Below, piece after piece: positions 18,350 through 27,412 of a DNA stretch of 64,000 nucleotides (position 1 is its first letter; the number at the start of each line of letters is the position of its first letter). Location: positions 1,798,001 to 1,862,000 of the forward strand of contig NZ_CP034036.1 in the NCBI RefSeq assembly GCF_005484965.1. The letters run 5' to 3'. The position numbers and the translations under genes were made by a program. This DNA is from Brenneria nigrifluens DSM 30175 = ATCC 13028. GTDB taxonomy: Bacteria > Pseudomonadota > Gammaproteobacteria > Enterobacterales > Enterobacteriaceae. The notes beneath the pieces were generated by a model. The model did no database searches. It saw only the letters and a program-made list of their open reading frames with translations, and was not told the origin of the DNA.

Positions 18350-19783
18350 ATGTTCAAGAATGCATTCGCAAACCTGCAAAAAGTAGGTAAGTCGCTAATG
18401 CTGCCGGTATCCGTATTGCCTATCGCAGGTATTCTGCTGGGCGTCGGGGCGGCAAATTTCAGCTGGCTACCTGCCGTTGTTTCCCACGTTATGGCGGAGG
18501 CCGGCGGGTCGGTTTTCGCCAATATGCCGCTGATTTTCGCTATTGGCGTGGCGTTGGGTTTCACCAATAACGACGGCGTATCGGCGCTGGCCGCGGTGGT
18601 GGCCTATGGCATCATGGTGAAAACCATGGCGGTGGTCGCCCCGCTGGTTCTGCATCTGTCGGCGGCGGAGATTGAATCCCAGCATCTGGCGGACACCGGG
18701 GTGTTAGGCGGTATTATCGCCGGCTCCATCGCGGCTTATATGTTTAACCGCTTTTATCGTATTCAACTGCCGGAATACCTCGGCTTCTTCGCCGGCAAAC
18801 GTTTTGTGCCGATCATTTCCGGTCTGGCGGCGATCGCCCTGGGGATTGTGCTGTCATTTATCTGGCCGCCGGTGGGACGCGCCATTCAGACGTTCTCCCA
18901 ATGGGGCGCCTATCAGAACCCTGTGCTGGCGTTCGGCCTGTACGGACTTGTTGAACGCTCGCTGGTGCCTTTCGGTCTTCACCATATCTGGAACGTACCT
19001 TTCCAGATGCAGATTGGCGAATTCACCAACGCCGCCGGCCAGGTGTTCCACGGCGATATTCCCCGTTATATGGCGGGCGACCCGACCGCCGGTAAATTAT
19101 CCGGCGGCTTCCTGTTCAAAATGTACGGTCTGCCGGCCGCCGCCATCGCCATCTGGCACTCCGCCAAGCCAGAGAATCGCGCCAAGGTGGGCGGCATCAT
19201 GATCTCTGCGGCGCTGACCTCTTTCCTTACCGGGATCACCGAGCCTATCGAGTTCTCGTTCCTGTTCGTGGCGCCGGTTCTGTATGCCATCCATGCGATT
19301 CTGGCCGGTCTGGCGTTCCCGATCTGTATCCTGCTGGATATGCGTGACGGCACCAGCTTCTCGCACGGGCTGATCGACTTTGTGGTACTGAGCGGCAACG
19401 GCAGCAATCTGTGGCTGTTCCCGATCGTCGGCCTGGGCTATGCGTTGATTTACTACACGGTGTTCCGCGTACTGATTGCCAAGCTGAACCTGAAAACGCC
19501 CGGTCGCGAAGACACGTCCTCCGAACAGGTTGCTCAGGGAGGCACCGAGAGAGCGGCGGCGCTGGTTAGCGCATTTGGCGGCAAAGAAAACATCACCAAT
19601 CTGGATGCTTGTATTACTCGTTTGCGTGTGAGCGTGGCCGATGTATCAAAAGTCGATCAGGCTGGTTTGAAACAGTTGGGCGCGGCCGGCGTGGTAGTGG
19701 CCGGTTCCGGCGTTCAGGCAATTTTCGGCACCAAGTCCGATAACCTGAAAACCGATATGGACGACTATATCCGCAATAACTGA
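18350..19783 (+). CDS. ptsG: PTS glucose transporter subunit IIBC
   Basis: PtsG imports and phosphorylates glucose. The 477-residue protein starts MFKNAFANLQKVGKSLMLPV, followed by the membrane EIIC domain (about 1-385) with motifs such as GITEPIEFSFLF. A linker leads to the EIIB domain with the phospho-Cys at 421 (NLDACITRLRV). It stands alone with its own long regulatory region (CRP, Mlc, SgrS target) and terminator. The 316-bp gap before it holds only these control elements. Confidence 0.98.
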   Translation: MFKNAFANLQKVGKSLMLPVSVLPIAGILLGVGAANFSWLPAVVSHVMAEAGGSVFANMPLIFAIGVALGFTNNDGVSALAAVVAYGIMVKTMAVVAPLVLHLSAAEIESQHLADTGVLGGIIAGSIAAYMFNRFYRIQLPEYLGFFAGKRFVPIISGLAAIALGIVLSFIWPPVGRAIQTFSQWGAYQNPVLAFGLYGLVERSLVPFGLHHIWNVPFQMQIGEFTNAAGQVFHGDIPRYMAGDPTAGKLSGGFLFKMYGLPAAAIAIWHSAKPENRAKVGGIMISAALTSFLTGITEPIEFSFLFVAPVLYAIHAILAGLAFPICILLDMRDGTSFSHGLIDFVVLSGNGSNLWLFPIVGLGYALIYYTVFRVLIAKLNLKTPGREDTSSEQVAQGGTERAAALVSAFGGKENITNLDACITRLRVSVADVSKVDQAGLKQLGAAGVVVAGSGVQAIFGTKSDNLKTDMDDYIRNN

Positions 19784-19810
19784 GCCGTGAGTTAAAGGGG
19801 CGAAAGTCTA

Positions 19811-19844
19811 ATGCCGGTCACTTATGGTGGCCGGCATTTTTTTT
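19811..19844 (+). terminator. Intrinsic terminator after ptsG
   Basis: ATGCCGGTCAC, loop TTAT, GTGGCCGGCAT with one G-U pair, then eight T. It lies 28 bp after the ptsG stop codon. Confidence 0.92.
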
Positions 19845-19992
19845 ACGGATAGTTCGACACAACAGCGTGACGTCGCTGGCGAAACATCCATTTGCGGCAC
19901 AAATAGACGAAGAAGGTTGAAAGAAATGGAATATGTCACTCATACTGCCTACACGACTTTGATCTGCGCTGGTTTTAAAAAGGAAATCAATC

Positions 19993-20349
19993 ATGGCTGA
20001 AGAAACCATTTTTAGTAAAATTATCCGCCGGGAAATTCCCGCCGATATCGTCTATCAGGATGAACTGGTGACCGCCTTTCGCGACATTGCGCCACGCACG
20101 CCAATCCATATTCTCATCGTGCCCAATGTATTGATCCCCACCGTTAATGACGCCACGAACGAACATGAAGCCGCGCTGGGGCGGATGATTACGGTAGCCG
20201 GCAAAATCGCCCGCCAGGAGGGGATTGCGGATGACGGCTATCGCCTGATTATCAACTGCAACCGGCACGGCGGGCAGGAGGTTTACCATATCCATCTGCA
20301 CCTGCTCGGCGGCCGCCCGTTAGGGCCTTTGCTGGCCGAGCGGACGTAA
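19993..20349 (+). CDS. hinT: Purine nucleoside phosphoramidase HinT
   Basis: HinT is the conserved HIT-family hydrolase acting on AMP-lysine and other phosphoramidates. The 118-residue protein has FSKIIRREIPADIVYQDE at the N-terminus and the histidine triad HIHLHLL (about 98-104). It opens the group hinT-ycfL-lpoB-thiK-nagZ-ycfP, all on the plus strand and closely spaced. E. coli has fhuE between ptsG and hinT in some strains; it is absent here. Confidence 0.97.
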   Translation: MAEETIFSKIIRREIPADIVYQDELVTAFRDIAPRTPIHILIVPNVLIPTVNDATNEHEAALGRMITVAGKIARQEGIADDGYRLIINCNRHGGQEVYHIHLHLLGGRPLGPLLAERT

Positions 20350-20355
20350 TCGCCG

Positions 20356-20739
20356 ATGCGCAATCCGCTGAGTCAATGTCTGTCGCTACTGTTGATGCTG
20401 GGGGTGCTGGCCGGTTGCGGCGCCCCCAGGGTGCTCACCATAAATGAACGCCAGACGCTGGTGCTGGATGCGCCGCTATTGTCGGCGGGGATTACCGCCG
20501 GGAATCCTTCACTGGCTACGGTGAACGGTGAAAAACGCGCGTCTTCCGTGGTCAGCAATAGTACGCGCCGGCCGGTCACCGTACATTATCGTTTCTATTG
20601 GTATGACGACAAAGGCCTGGACGTATTGCCTTATGAAGCAGCCCGAACCCTGGTGATCCCGCCCGAGGCGGAGATCAGCGTGGTTTCGACGCGCGGCAAC
20701 CCTGACGTGCGCCAGGTTCGCCTTCATCTGTTTTTATAA
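20356..20739 (+). CDS. ycfL: YcfL family lipoprotein (DUF1425)
   Basis: The 127-residue product has a lipoprotein signal with lipobox LAGC (Cys about 21), then a DUF1425 beta-sandwich (GNPSLATVNGEKRASS, VHYRFYWYDDKGLDV). It is conserved beside lpoB in enterobacteria; its function is unknown, and an envelope role near the PBP1B activator LpoB is suggested only by context. It starts 6 bp after hinT and ends 21 bp before lpoB. Confidence 0.88.
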   Translation: MRNPLSQCLSLLLMLGVLAGCGAPRVLTINERQTLVLDAPLLSAGITAGNPSLATVNGEKRASSVVSNSTRRPVTVHYRFYWYDDKGLDVLPYEAARTLVIPPEAEISVVSTRGNPDVRQVRLHLFL

Positions 20740-20760
20740 TGGTGTGTTGAGAGAGGAAAC

Positions 20761-21336
20761 ATGAAAAAGTATCTATGGGTAGTGCTGGCGGCGCTGGTGT
20801 TGACGGGGTGTCCCAGCCGACCGCCGGAGCCCACGGAGCCGCCCGCGACGATTGAACCGGCAGAGCCGCAGGTTCCGACGCCGCCGCCGCCGGGCGAACC
20901 GGTTCCGCCGCCGCCCAAAATCCAGACGCTGAATTGGGATGCCAGCATTAATCCGCTGGTCGCCCAGATGCTGCAGGCGGGCGGCGTGGCGCCGGGCAGC
21001 ATCCTGTTGCTGGACAGCGTAAAAAACAACACCAACGGGGCGTTGCCGACGGCGAAAGCCAATAGCGCGCTGTATAATGCGCTGTCGGCCGGCAATACCT
21101 TTACCCTGGTGCCGCGGGAACAGGTGAATGCCGCCAAGCAGACGCTGGGGCTGTCGGTTGACGATAGCCTGGGATCGCGCAGCAAGGCGATCGGCCTGGC
21201 CCGTTATGTCGGCGCGCAGTATGTGCTGTACAGCGACGTGAGCGGCGATGTGAAATCACCGGTGCTGGATATGCAACTGATGCTGGTGCAGAGCGGCGAA
21301 ATCGTCTGGTCGGGAAATGGTGAAGTCCAACGTTGA
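20761..21336 (+). CDS. lpoB: Penicillin-binding protein activator LpoB
   Basis: LpoB is an outer-membrane lipoprotein that reaches through the peptidoglycan to stimulate PBP1B. The 191-residue product has a signal with lipobox LTGC (Cys about 19), then a proline-rich disordered linker (about residues 20-53, many PP and PEP repeats), then the globular domain ending in EIVWSGNGEVQR. Length and layout match enterobacterial LpoB. Its last codons overlap thiK by 20 bp. Confidence 0.95.
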   Translation: MKKYLWVVLAALVLTGCPSRPPEPTEPPATIEPAEPQVPTPPPPGEPVPPPPKIQTLNWDASINPLVAQMLQAGGVAPGSILLLDSVKNNTNGALPTAKANSALYNALSAGNTFTLVPREQVNAAKQTLGLSVDDSLGSRSKAIGLARYVGAQYVLYSDVSGDVKSPVLDMQLMLVQSGEIVWSGNGEVQR

Positions 21337-22180
21337 ACAACGGCTTACCGCGGTTATCAGTAAGCACTTCCCGGCGGCCGAGTCCGCCGGTTTTCATATA
21401 TCTCCCGTTGGGGGATTAAGCAGCGAAAGCTGGCGTATCAGCTCGGAACAATTCAACGGGCTGGCGCGCCCGCAGTCGGCGTCCGGGCGCCTGTCGGGCA
21501 GCGATCGGCAGCGCGAGTTTCGCCTGCTGCGGCAGATGGCGGGCGTGGGGCTGGCGCCGCGTCCGCTGCTGTGGCGGGACGGCTGGCTGATTATCGAATG
21601 GGCGGCAGGCCGCGCGGCGACGCAAGCGGAGTTTTCCGCCGCGCTGAGCGATGGCGAACTGGCCGGTTATCTCGCCCATATTCATCAGCGGCCGCCCAGC
21701 GGCTATCCGCTGGCGTTGAAGCCGCTGTTCGTCCGCCACTGGCAGCAGATGGACCGCCGCCGCCGTTCACCGGCGCTGTTGCGGCTTCATCGCCATTTTC
21801 AGCGCCGTGCGCTCCCCAAGCCGCTGGCGATTGCGCCGCTGCATCTGGACGTGCATGCGGACAACCTGTTGCTGACCGATAAGCGGATGATGCTGATTGA
21901 CTGGGAGTATGCGGCGGATGGCGACATCGCGCTGGAGCTGGCATTTATTGTGCGCGCCAATCAGCTGGATGGCGAAACGCAGTTGCGTTTCCTGCAACGC
22001 TATCATCAGCGGCGCCCGGGATTTTCCGTCGCTCGCCTGCAACGACATACGGCGCAATGGCTGCCGTGGGTCGATTATCTGGTGCTGATGTGGTTCGAAA
22101 TACGCTGGCGGCAGACCAGGCAGGAGCGGTTTCTGCAAGCGCTGGCGCCGCTGCGCCAGCGCCTGGGAATAGGGGAGTGA
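21317..22180 (+). CDS. thiK: Thiamine kinase
   Basis: ThiK phosphorylates salvaged thiamine. The 287-residue protein is an APH/choline-kinase-fold enzyme: GGLSSESWRI replaces a P-loop-like strand turn, HLDVHADNLLL (about 176-186) is the catalytic loop with Asp and Asn, and LIDWEYAADGDIALELA is the metal-binding DFG-like segment. Divergence from E. coli ThiK is marked outside these motifs, which is usual for this gene. The start overlaps lpoB; a later start cannot be excluded. Confidence 0.88.
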   Translation: MVKSNVEQRLTAVISKHFPAAESAGFHISPVGGLSSESWRISSEQFNGLARPQSASGRLSGSDRQREFRLLRQMAGVGLAPRPLLWRDGWLIIEWAAGRAATQAEFSAALSDGELAGYLAHIHQRPPSGYPLALKPLFVRHWQQMDRRRRSPALLRLHRHFQRRALPKPLAIAPLHLDVHADNLLLTDKRMMLIDWEYAADGDIALELAFIVRANQLDGETQLRFLQRYHQRRPGFSVARLQRHTAQWLPWVDYLVLMWFEIRWRQTRQERFLQALAPLRQRLGIGE

Positions 22181-22257
22181 CGGCGCGCGTACAACATCGG
22201 CCCGCTATCGCATCTGGCTGGCATATCAATCAAATCAAGTAATCAATGAGGTTTTCC

Positions 22258-23286
22258 TTGGGTCCGGTAATGTTAGATGTCGCCAGCTATGAGCTGGATG
22301 CTGAAGATCGCGACGTATTAGCCCATCCGCTGGTGGGCGGCGTCATTTTATTCAGCCGAAATTTTCATGATGCGCAACAGCTGCGTGAACTGGTGCGGCA
22401 AATCCGTGCGGCGTCGCGTGAGCGTCTGGTGGTGGCGGTGGATCAGGAGGGCGGCCGGGTGCAGCGTTTTCGGCAGGGATTTACCTCCTTGCCGGCGGCC
22501 CAGGCGTTTGCCGCGTTGAACGCCGAACCGGAAGCGGGCCGGCTGGCGCAAGAGGCCGGCTGGGTGATGGCGTCGGAGATGATCGCCATGGATATTGATA
22601 TCAGCTTTGCGCCGGTACTGGATATCGGTCACCAGAGCGCGGCGATAGGCGAGCGTTCGTTTCATGCGCAGCCGGAAAAGGCGCTGCTGATGGCGCAGCG
22701 CTTTATCGCCGGAATGCATGAAGCGGGAATGAAGGCGACGGGTAAACATTTCCCCGGCCACGGCGCGGTCAGCGCGGACTCGCATAAAGAGACGCCGCGC
22801 GATCCCAGGCCGCTGAATGAAATCCGCGCCCGTGATATGCTGATCTTCAGAGAGTTGATTCAGCAGCGGCGGTTGGACGCGATAATGCCCGCCCACGTTA
22901 TTTATAGCGCGGCCGACCCGCGTCCGGCCAGCGGGTCGCCGTTCTGGCTCAGGCAGGTGCTGCGTCGGGAACTGGGGTTTGACGGGATAATTTTTTCTGA
23001 TGACCTGTCGATGGAGGGGGCGGCGGTGATGGGGAGTTATCCGCAGCGTGCGCAGGCGTCGCTGGATGCCGGGTGCGATATGATTCTGGTGTGTAATCGC
23101 CGCGATGGGGCGATAAGTATTTTGGATAACCTGTTTGCGGTCAAGGCGGAGCGGCTAACCAGCTTATATCATCGGGGTTCATTCTCCCGCGATCGGTTGC
23201 TGGAATCGCCGCGCTGGAAGCAGGCCAATCAGGCGCTTACGGCGCTCAGCGCCCGCTGGCAAGCGCATAAAGAGAGCGGGAAATAG
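22258..23286 (+). CDS. nagZ: Beta-N-acetylhexosaminidase NagZ
   Basis: NagZ removes GlcNAc from anhydro-muropeptides in cell-wall recycling and so feeds AmpC-inducing signals. A TTG at 22258 gives MGPVMLDVASYELDAEDRD, the family start, with GAGG 6 nt upstream; the ATG at 22246 would add MRFS and overlaps that GAGG, so TTG is preferred. The protein is then 342 residues. GH3 motifs: DQEGGRVQRF, KHFPGHGA with the His of the His/Asp dyad, and FSDDLSMEGA containing the nucleophile Asp. nagK, whose product phosphorylates the freed GlcNAc, lies about 15 kb downstream. Confidence 0.95.
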   Translation: MGPVMLDVASYELDAEDRDVLAHPLVGGVILFSRNFHDAQQLRELVRQIRAASRERLVVAVDQEGGRVQRFRQGFTSLPAAQAFAALNAEPEAGRLAQEAGWVMASEMIAMDIDISFAPVLDIGHQSAAIGERSFHAQPEKALLMAQRFIAGMHEAGMKATGKHFPGHGAVSADSHKETPRDPRPLNEIRARDMLIFRELIQQRRLDAIMPAHVIYSAADPRPASGSPFWLRQVLRRELGFDGIIFSDDLSMEGAAVMGSYPQRAQASLDAGCDMILVCNRRDGAISILDNLFAVKAERLTSLYHRGSFSRDRLLESPRWKQANQALTALSARWQAHKESGK

Positions 23287-23294
23287 GTTCTTCC

Positions 23295-23321
23295 GCTACG
23301 CCGTCCACGACGCGGCGTAGC
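23295..23321 (+). terminator. Hairpin between nagZ and ycfP
   Basis: GCTACGCCG, 9-nt loop, CGGCGTAGC: a perfect 9-bp stem just after nagZ. It lacks a U tract (CAAAAC follows), so it may be an attenuating or mRNA-stabilising hairpin rather than a full terminator. Confidence 0.4.
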
Positions 23322-23342
23322 AAAACAGGGGTGAAGATAGCG

Positions 23343-23885
23343 ATGATTATCTACTTGCATGGTTTTGATTCGACCAGTCCCGGCAACCACGAAAAAGTGC
23401 TGCAGTTGGAGTTTATTGATGATGACGTCCGGCTGCTGAGCTATAGCACGCTGCATCCGCGTCATGATATGCAACACCTGCTGAAGCAGGTGGATAAAAT
23501 GATTCAGCAGGTCGACGATGAGCGTCCGCTGATATGCGGCGTCGGGCTTGGCGGCTTCTGGGCGGAGCGGGTTGGTTTCCTGTGCAATATCCGCCAGGTG
23601 ATTTTCAATCCCAATCTTTATCCGCAGGAAAATATGGGCGGTAAAATCGATCGTCCGGAAGAGTATCTGGATATCGCGACCAAATGCGTCGCCAATTTTC
23701 GCGAGAAAAACCGCCGACGCTGCATGGCGATATTATCCCGCGAGGATGAAATGCTCGACAGCCGGCGCAGTGCGCAGGTGCTGGATGGTTATTATGAAAT
23801 TATCTGGGATGAAACGCAGACGCATAAATTCAAAAATATCTCTCCCCATCTGCAACGGATAAAATTATTTAAAATGCAGGATTGA
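23343..23885 (+). CDS. ycfP: YcfP, alpha/beta-hydrolase-fold protein (UPF0227)
   Basis: The product starts MIIYLHGFDSTSPGNHEKVL, matching E. coli YcfP; an upstream GTG at 23331 would add four residues but is not family sequence. At 180 residues it is an esterase-like alpha/beta fold with the nucleophile-elbow position GVGLGG, in which the usual Ser is replaced by Leu as in its relatives. It may therefore not be a classical hydrolase. It is conserved downstream of nagZ. Function unknown. Confidence 0.92.
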   Translation: MIIYLHGFDSTSPGNHEKVLQLEFIDDDVRLLSYSTLHPRHDMQHLLKQVDKMIQQVDDERPLICGVGLGGFWAERVGFLCNIRQVIFNPNLYPQENMGGKIDRPEEYLDIATKCVANFREKNRRRCMAILSREDEMLDSRRSAQVLDGYYEIIWDETQTHKFKNISPHLQRIKLFKMQD

Positions 23886-24024
23886 ACGCCAATCGGTCAT
23901 TTCCCGTTCGTCGCCGCGGCGGGTACGCCTTGGTGACGTTGTCACGACTCTCTCTTTTGTAACGACTATTTAACTGAAATAAAGATGAAATTTCAGACGG
24001 TTACACCCTCAAGCTGAAAATAAA

Positions 24025-24038
24025 TTGATATATATCAA
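24025..24038 (+). promoter_or_regulatory. FNR box upstream of ndh
   Basis: TTGATATATATCAA is a perfect FNR palindrome (TTGAT-N4-ATCAA). FNR represses ndh anaerobically in E. coli by binding over its promoter. The site is about 137 bp before the ndh start. The rest of the 288-bp gap has no gene. Confidence 0.85.
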
Positions 24039-24174
24039 TTTTGGTATGACCATATGACCCGGCATGTTATTCTTGCAGCAGATAACGTACTTAACTTATA
24101 CGAACCCTATGTAATATAAGGATATTATTATTTTACCCTTTATTAACCATTGGTTCACAATTTAGGGGGTCATT

Positions 24175-25479
24175 TTGACAGTACCAAGCAAAAAAATCGT
24201 TATTGTCGGCGGGGGAGCCGGCGGACTTGAATTGGCGACCAGTCTGGGTCACAAGCTGGGCCGTAAGAAAAAAGCGCAGGTTACGCTGGTCGACCGCAAT
24301 CACAGCCATCTGTGGAAACCGTTGCTGCATGAGGTCGCCACCGGATCGCTGGATGACGACATGGACGCGCTGAGCTATCTGGCTCACGCCCGCCATCATT
24401 ATTTCCAGTTTCAGCTGGGCATGCTGACGGATATCGATCGCCAGCAGCAGCATATCCAACTGGCTGAAATCTGCGATGAGCAGGGCGAGGTGCTGGTTGC
24501 CGCCCGCAAAATTCCTTATGACATTCTGGTTATCGCATTAGGCAGCACCTCCAATGACTTCGGTACGCCGGGGGTAAAAGAGCACTGCATTTTCCTGGAT
24601 AACCCGAAACAGGCGCGGCGTTTCCATAATGAAATGCTGAATCTGTTCCTGAAGTTCACCGCCCGGACGGATGAAAAAGAGCGGGTCAATATCGCCATCG
24701 TGGGCGGCGGCGCCACCGGGGTGGAACTCTCCGCGGAGCTGCACAACGCGGTGAAACAGCTGCACAGCTACGGCTTTGAGGGGCTGGATAAAGAGACGCT
24801 GAATGTGACGCTGGTGGAAGCGGGCGATCGTATTCTGCCGGCATTGCCCGCGCGCATTTCCGCTGCCGCCCATCAGGAACTGAGCAATATCGGCGTCAGG
24901 GTACTGACCAATACTATGGTGACCAGCGCCGAAGCGGGCGGGTTGAATACCAAAAGCGGCGAGTTTATCGAAGCCGATCTGATGGTCTGGGCCGCCGGGA
25001 TTAAAGCGCCTGACGCGATGAAAGAGATCGCCGGCCTGGAAACCAACCGCATCAATCAACTGGTGGTGGAGCCGACCTTGCAGACCACCCGCGATGCCAA
25101 CATTTTCGCCATTGGCGACTGCGCCTCCTGTCCGCAGGAAAGCGGCGGTTTTGTTCCGCCGCGGGCGCAGGCCGCTCACCAGATGGCATCACGCTGCCAT
25201 GGCAATATTCTGGCGCTACTGAACGGCCAGACGTTGAAACCGTACGTGTATAAAGATCACGGCTCGCTGGTTTCTTTGTCCAAATTCAGTACGGTCGGCA
25301 GCCTGATGGGCAACCTGATGAGCGGTTCGGTGATGATAGAAGGGCGCATTGCCCGTTTCGTCTATATCTCGCTATACCGTATGCACCAGATTGCGTTGCA
25401 CGGCTATGTTAAAACCGGCCTGATGATGCTGGTGGGCGGTATCAACCGGGTTATTCGTCCGCGCCTTAAATTGCACTGA
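24175..25479 (+). CDS. ndh: NADH:quinone oxidoreductase II
   Basis: Ndh is the single-subunit, non-proton-pumping NADH dehydrogenase on the inner face of the membrane. It is 434 residues from a TTG start with AGGGGG upstream, exactly as in E. coli. Features are the FAD-binding GGGAGGLELA (about 12-21), the NADH-binding IVGGGATGVELSAEL (about 175-189), AIGDCASC, the quinone-site AQAAHQMA, and the C-terminal amphipathic membrane-binding region. Aerobic expression is expected from the FNR box. Confidence 0.98.
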   Translation: MTVPSKKIVIVGGGAGGLELATSLGHKLGRKKKAQVTLVDRNHSHLWKPLLHEVATGSLDDDMDALSYLAHARHHYFQFQLGMLTDIDRQQQHIQLAEICDEQGEVLVAARKIPYDILVIALGSTSNDFGTPGVKEHCIFLDNPKQARRFHNEMLNLFLKFTARTDEKERVNIAIVGGGATGVELSAELHNAVKQLHSYGFEGLDKETLNVTLVEAGDRILPALPARISAAAHQELSNIGVRVLTNTMVTSAEAGGLNTKSGEFIEADLMVWAAGIKAPDAMKEIAGLETNRINQLVVEPTLQTTRDANIFAIGDCASCPQESGGFVPPRAQAAHQMASRCHGNILALLNGQTLKPYVYKDHGSLVSLSKFSTVGSLMGNLMSGSVMIEGRIARFVYISLYRMHQIALHGYVKTGLMMLVGGINRVIRPRLKLH

Positions 25480-25494
25480 TGCTGTAATTCTTCG

Positions 25495-25519
25495 CCGCCT
25501 GTCTGCCGCAGGCGGTTTT
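25495..25519 (+). terminator. Intrinsic terminator after ndh
   Basis: CCGCCTG, 7-nt loop, CAGGCGG followed by TTTTATT: a clear rho-independent terminator 15 bp after the ndh stop codon. Confidence 0.88.
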
Positions 25520-25714
25520 ATTCAGTAGCGTCCGCCCGCCAGCCCGCCATACAGTATAAAATATCGCCTATTAACCTTTCCCGTTAAGATAATTCTCAAA
25601 TGATGGTTTTTTGTTATCAAAAAAAATATTTGGTTAATTAGTCTTATTGCGGGAGTTAGAAACATTGTGCAGACTTCCCACTGTTTACAGGCGGCGTAGC
25701 ACGCACGTCGCACA

Positions 25715-25743
25715 TCCTGAATGCGGGTCATTCACATTCAGGA
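25715..25743 (+). other. Perfect hairpin in the ycfJ leader
   Basis: TCCTGAATG, 11-nt loop, CATTCAGGA: a perfect 9-bp stem about 90 bp before the ycfJ start. A smaller CGCGT-GAA-ACGCG hairpin follows at about 25760. The 350-bp ndh-ycfJ gap has no other recognisable feature except the ndh terminator. It could be a leader structure; the function is unknown. Confidence 0.4.
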
Positions 25744-25833
25744 GGAACCGGCGGGTTTATCGCGTGAAACGCGAGCTGTGCTGAATACAGGACCGCAGGT
25801 GGAATGCGTGGAAATATATTCGGGAGGTATCCT

Positions 25834-26373
25834 GTGAACAAATCAATGTTAGCGGGTGTAGGTATCGGTGTGGCTGCTGCATTGGGTGTGGCGGCGGTGG
25901 CGAGTATGGATGTGTTCTCATCCAAACCGCAATTTGCGCAGGTGCTGACGGCAACACCAATAAAAGAAACGGTAAAAACCCCTCGCCAGGAGTGTCGTAA
26001 CGTTAGCGTTACTAATCGTCGCCCGGTTCAGGATGAACATAAAATTACCGGCTCGGTGTTGGGCGCCGTGGCGGGCGGGGTGCTGGGACATCAGTTCGGC
26101 GGCGGTCGCGGCAAAGACGTGGCGACGGTCGCCGGCGCTTTGGCGGGCGGCTATGCCGGTAATAAAGTTCAGGGCAGTATGCAGGAAAAAGATACCTACA
26201 CGACGACACAGCAGCGTTGTCAGACCGTGTACGACAAATCGCAAAAAGTATTGGGTTATGACGTCACCTATAAAATAGGCGATCAGCAGGGAAAAATCCG
26301 TATGGACCGCGATCCCGGAACGCAGATCCCGGTGGATAAAAATGGCCAACTGATCCTTAACCAACAGAGCTGA
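25834..26373 (+). CDS. ycfJ: YcfJ, glycine-zipper 2TM-domain protein
   Basis: The 179-residue product begins at a GTG (VNKSMLAGVGIGVAAALGVA) with GGGAGGT 6 nt upstream, the family start; ten upstream codons are rejected. It has an N-terminal hydrophobic segment, the conserved PRQECRNVSV strand, then a glycine-zipper (GSVLGAVAGGVLGHQFGGG ... GALAGGYAGN) likely to insert in a membrane, and a C-terminal domain ending RDPGTQIPVDKNGQLIL. It is an envelope-associated protein of unknown role. Confidence 0.9.
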   Translation: MNKSMLAGVGIGVAAALGVAAVASMDVFSSKPQFAQVLTATPIKETVKTPRQECRNVSVTNRRPVQDEHKITGSVLGAVAGGVLGHQFGGGRGKDVATVAGALAGGYAGNKVQGSMQEKDTYTTTQQRCQTVYDKSQKVLGYDVTYKIGDQQGKIRMDRDPGTQIPVDKNGQLILNQQS

Positions 26374-26402
26374 TGCGCGTCGGCTCGACCACTCTTTTTT
26401 TT

Positions 26403-26440
26403 CGCCGCCCAGATAGCGCAATTCTCCGGGCGGCGTTTTT
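26403..26440 (+). terminator. Intrinsic terminator after ycfJ
   Basis: CGCCGCCC, 17-nt loop, GGGCGGCG followed by TTTTT. It is oriented for ycfJ; on the opposite strand the hairpin is followed by A residues, so the convergent gene is not served. Confidence 0.8.
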
Positions 26441-26497
26441 CTTCCTATCACTCCTGACGTTTTTTGGCCTTCCGGCACTGTACCTGGTGAAACTCGA

Positions 26498-27412
26498 TTA
26501 CAGAATACGATCGTTCGGCGTTTTAAACAGCGCCTGCATATCTTCGGACATGGCGAAATTCATATTGATGTTTTTGGGCGGGATGGGCTGGGTAAACCAG
26601 CGCTGATACCATTTTTCCGCCTCGCCCGAGGTTTGCGCCTGCGCTATCGTTTCATCCATCAGCTTTTTAAAGGCGGGATCGTTTTTGCGCAGCATGCAGC
26701 CATAGGCTTCGTGCGACTGCGGCGTACCGACGATCTCCCATTGATCGGGCTTCTTCGCCTTGGCGCGCTCACCGGCCAGCAGCGGGTCATCCATATAAAA
26801 AGCGACCGCGCGTCCGCTTTCCAGCGTGCGGAAAGCGTCGCTGTGATCCTTGGACGAGATAATGCGCATCTGAAGATTGTTTTTATCATTCAACTGGTTG
26901 AGTAAAATTTCGTTGGTGGTGCCGGCGGTGGTGGTGACCGGTTTTCCTGACAGATCCTGAAAATCATTGATACCGCTTCCCTTTTTGACCAGCAATTTCC
27001 CCCCGACGATAAAGATGGAGTTGGAGAAAGCGACCTGTTTCTGCCGTTCCGCATTATTGGTGGTGGAGCCGCATTCAAAATCAATGGTGCCGTTTTGCAA
27101 TAGCGGAATACGCGTCTGTGAGGTGATGGGCAGCATTTTCACCGTCAGATTGGGTTCATTGAGCTGTTTTTTCACCGCCTCGACAATCGCATTCGCGTAC
27201 TCCTGGGAGTAGCCGACGACTTTCTGCTGATTATCATAATAGGAGAAGGGCACGGAAGATTCACGATGCCCGACGACAATGGTAGCGCTGTCCTTGATTT
27301 TTTTGAGCGTGTCGGACGGAATCGCCCCGTTTTCGCTGCCGGCGTCCGCGCCATAGGCCGCGTGGCAGGCAAGCCCGATCAGAATCAGTGATACCCGTGT
27401 TGCTATTTTCAT
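26498..27412 (-). CDS. Glutamate/aspartate-type ABC transporter substrate-binding protein (GltI-like, orphan)
   Basis: The 304-residue product is a periplasmic amino-acid-binding protein with a signal peptide (about 1-21, ending AAYGA). It is very close to E. coli GltI: VVGHRESSVPFSYYDNQQKV, FECGSTTNNAERQKQVAFS, SGRAVAFYMDDPLLAGERAK and IPPKNINMNF are nearly identical stretches. The glutamate/aspartate permease and ATPase genes (gltJKL) are not beside it; its neighbours are ycfJ and yegD. It may serve a transporter encoded elsewhere or be a second receptor. The gene is minus strand, convergent with ycfJ. Confidence 0.9.
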   Translation of the reverse strand: MKIATRVSLILIGLACHAAYGADAGSENGAIPSDTLKKIKDSATIVVGHRESSVPFSYYDNQQKVVGYSQEYANAIVEAVKKQLNEPNLTVKMLPITSQTRIPLLQNGTIDFECGSTTNNAERQKQVAFSNSIFIVGGKLLVKKGSGINDFQDLSGKPVTTTAGTTNEILLNQLNDKNNLQMRIISSKDHSDAFRTLESGRAVAFYMDDPLLAGERAKAKKPDQWEIVGTPQSHEAYGCMLRKNDPAFKKLMDETIAQAQTSGEAEKWYQRWFTQPIPPKNINMNFAMSEDMQALFKTPNDRIL

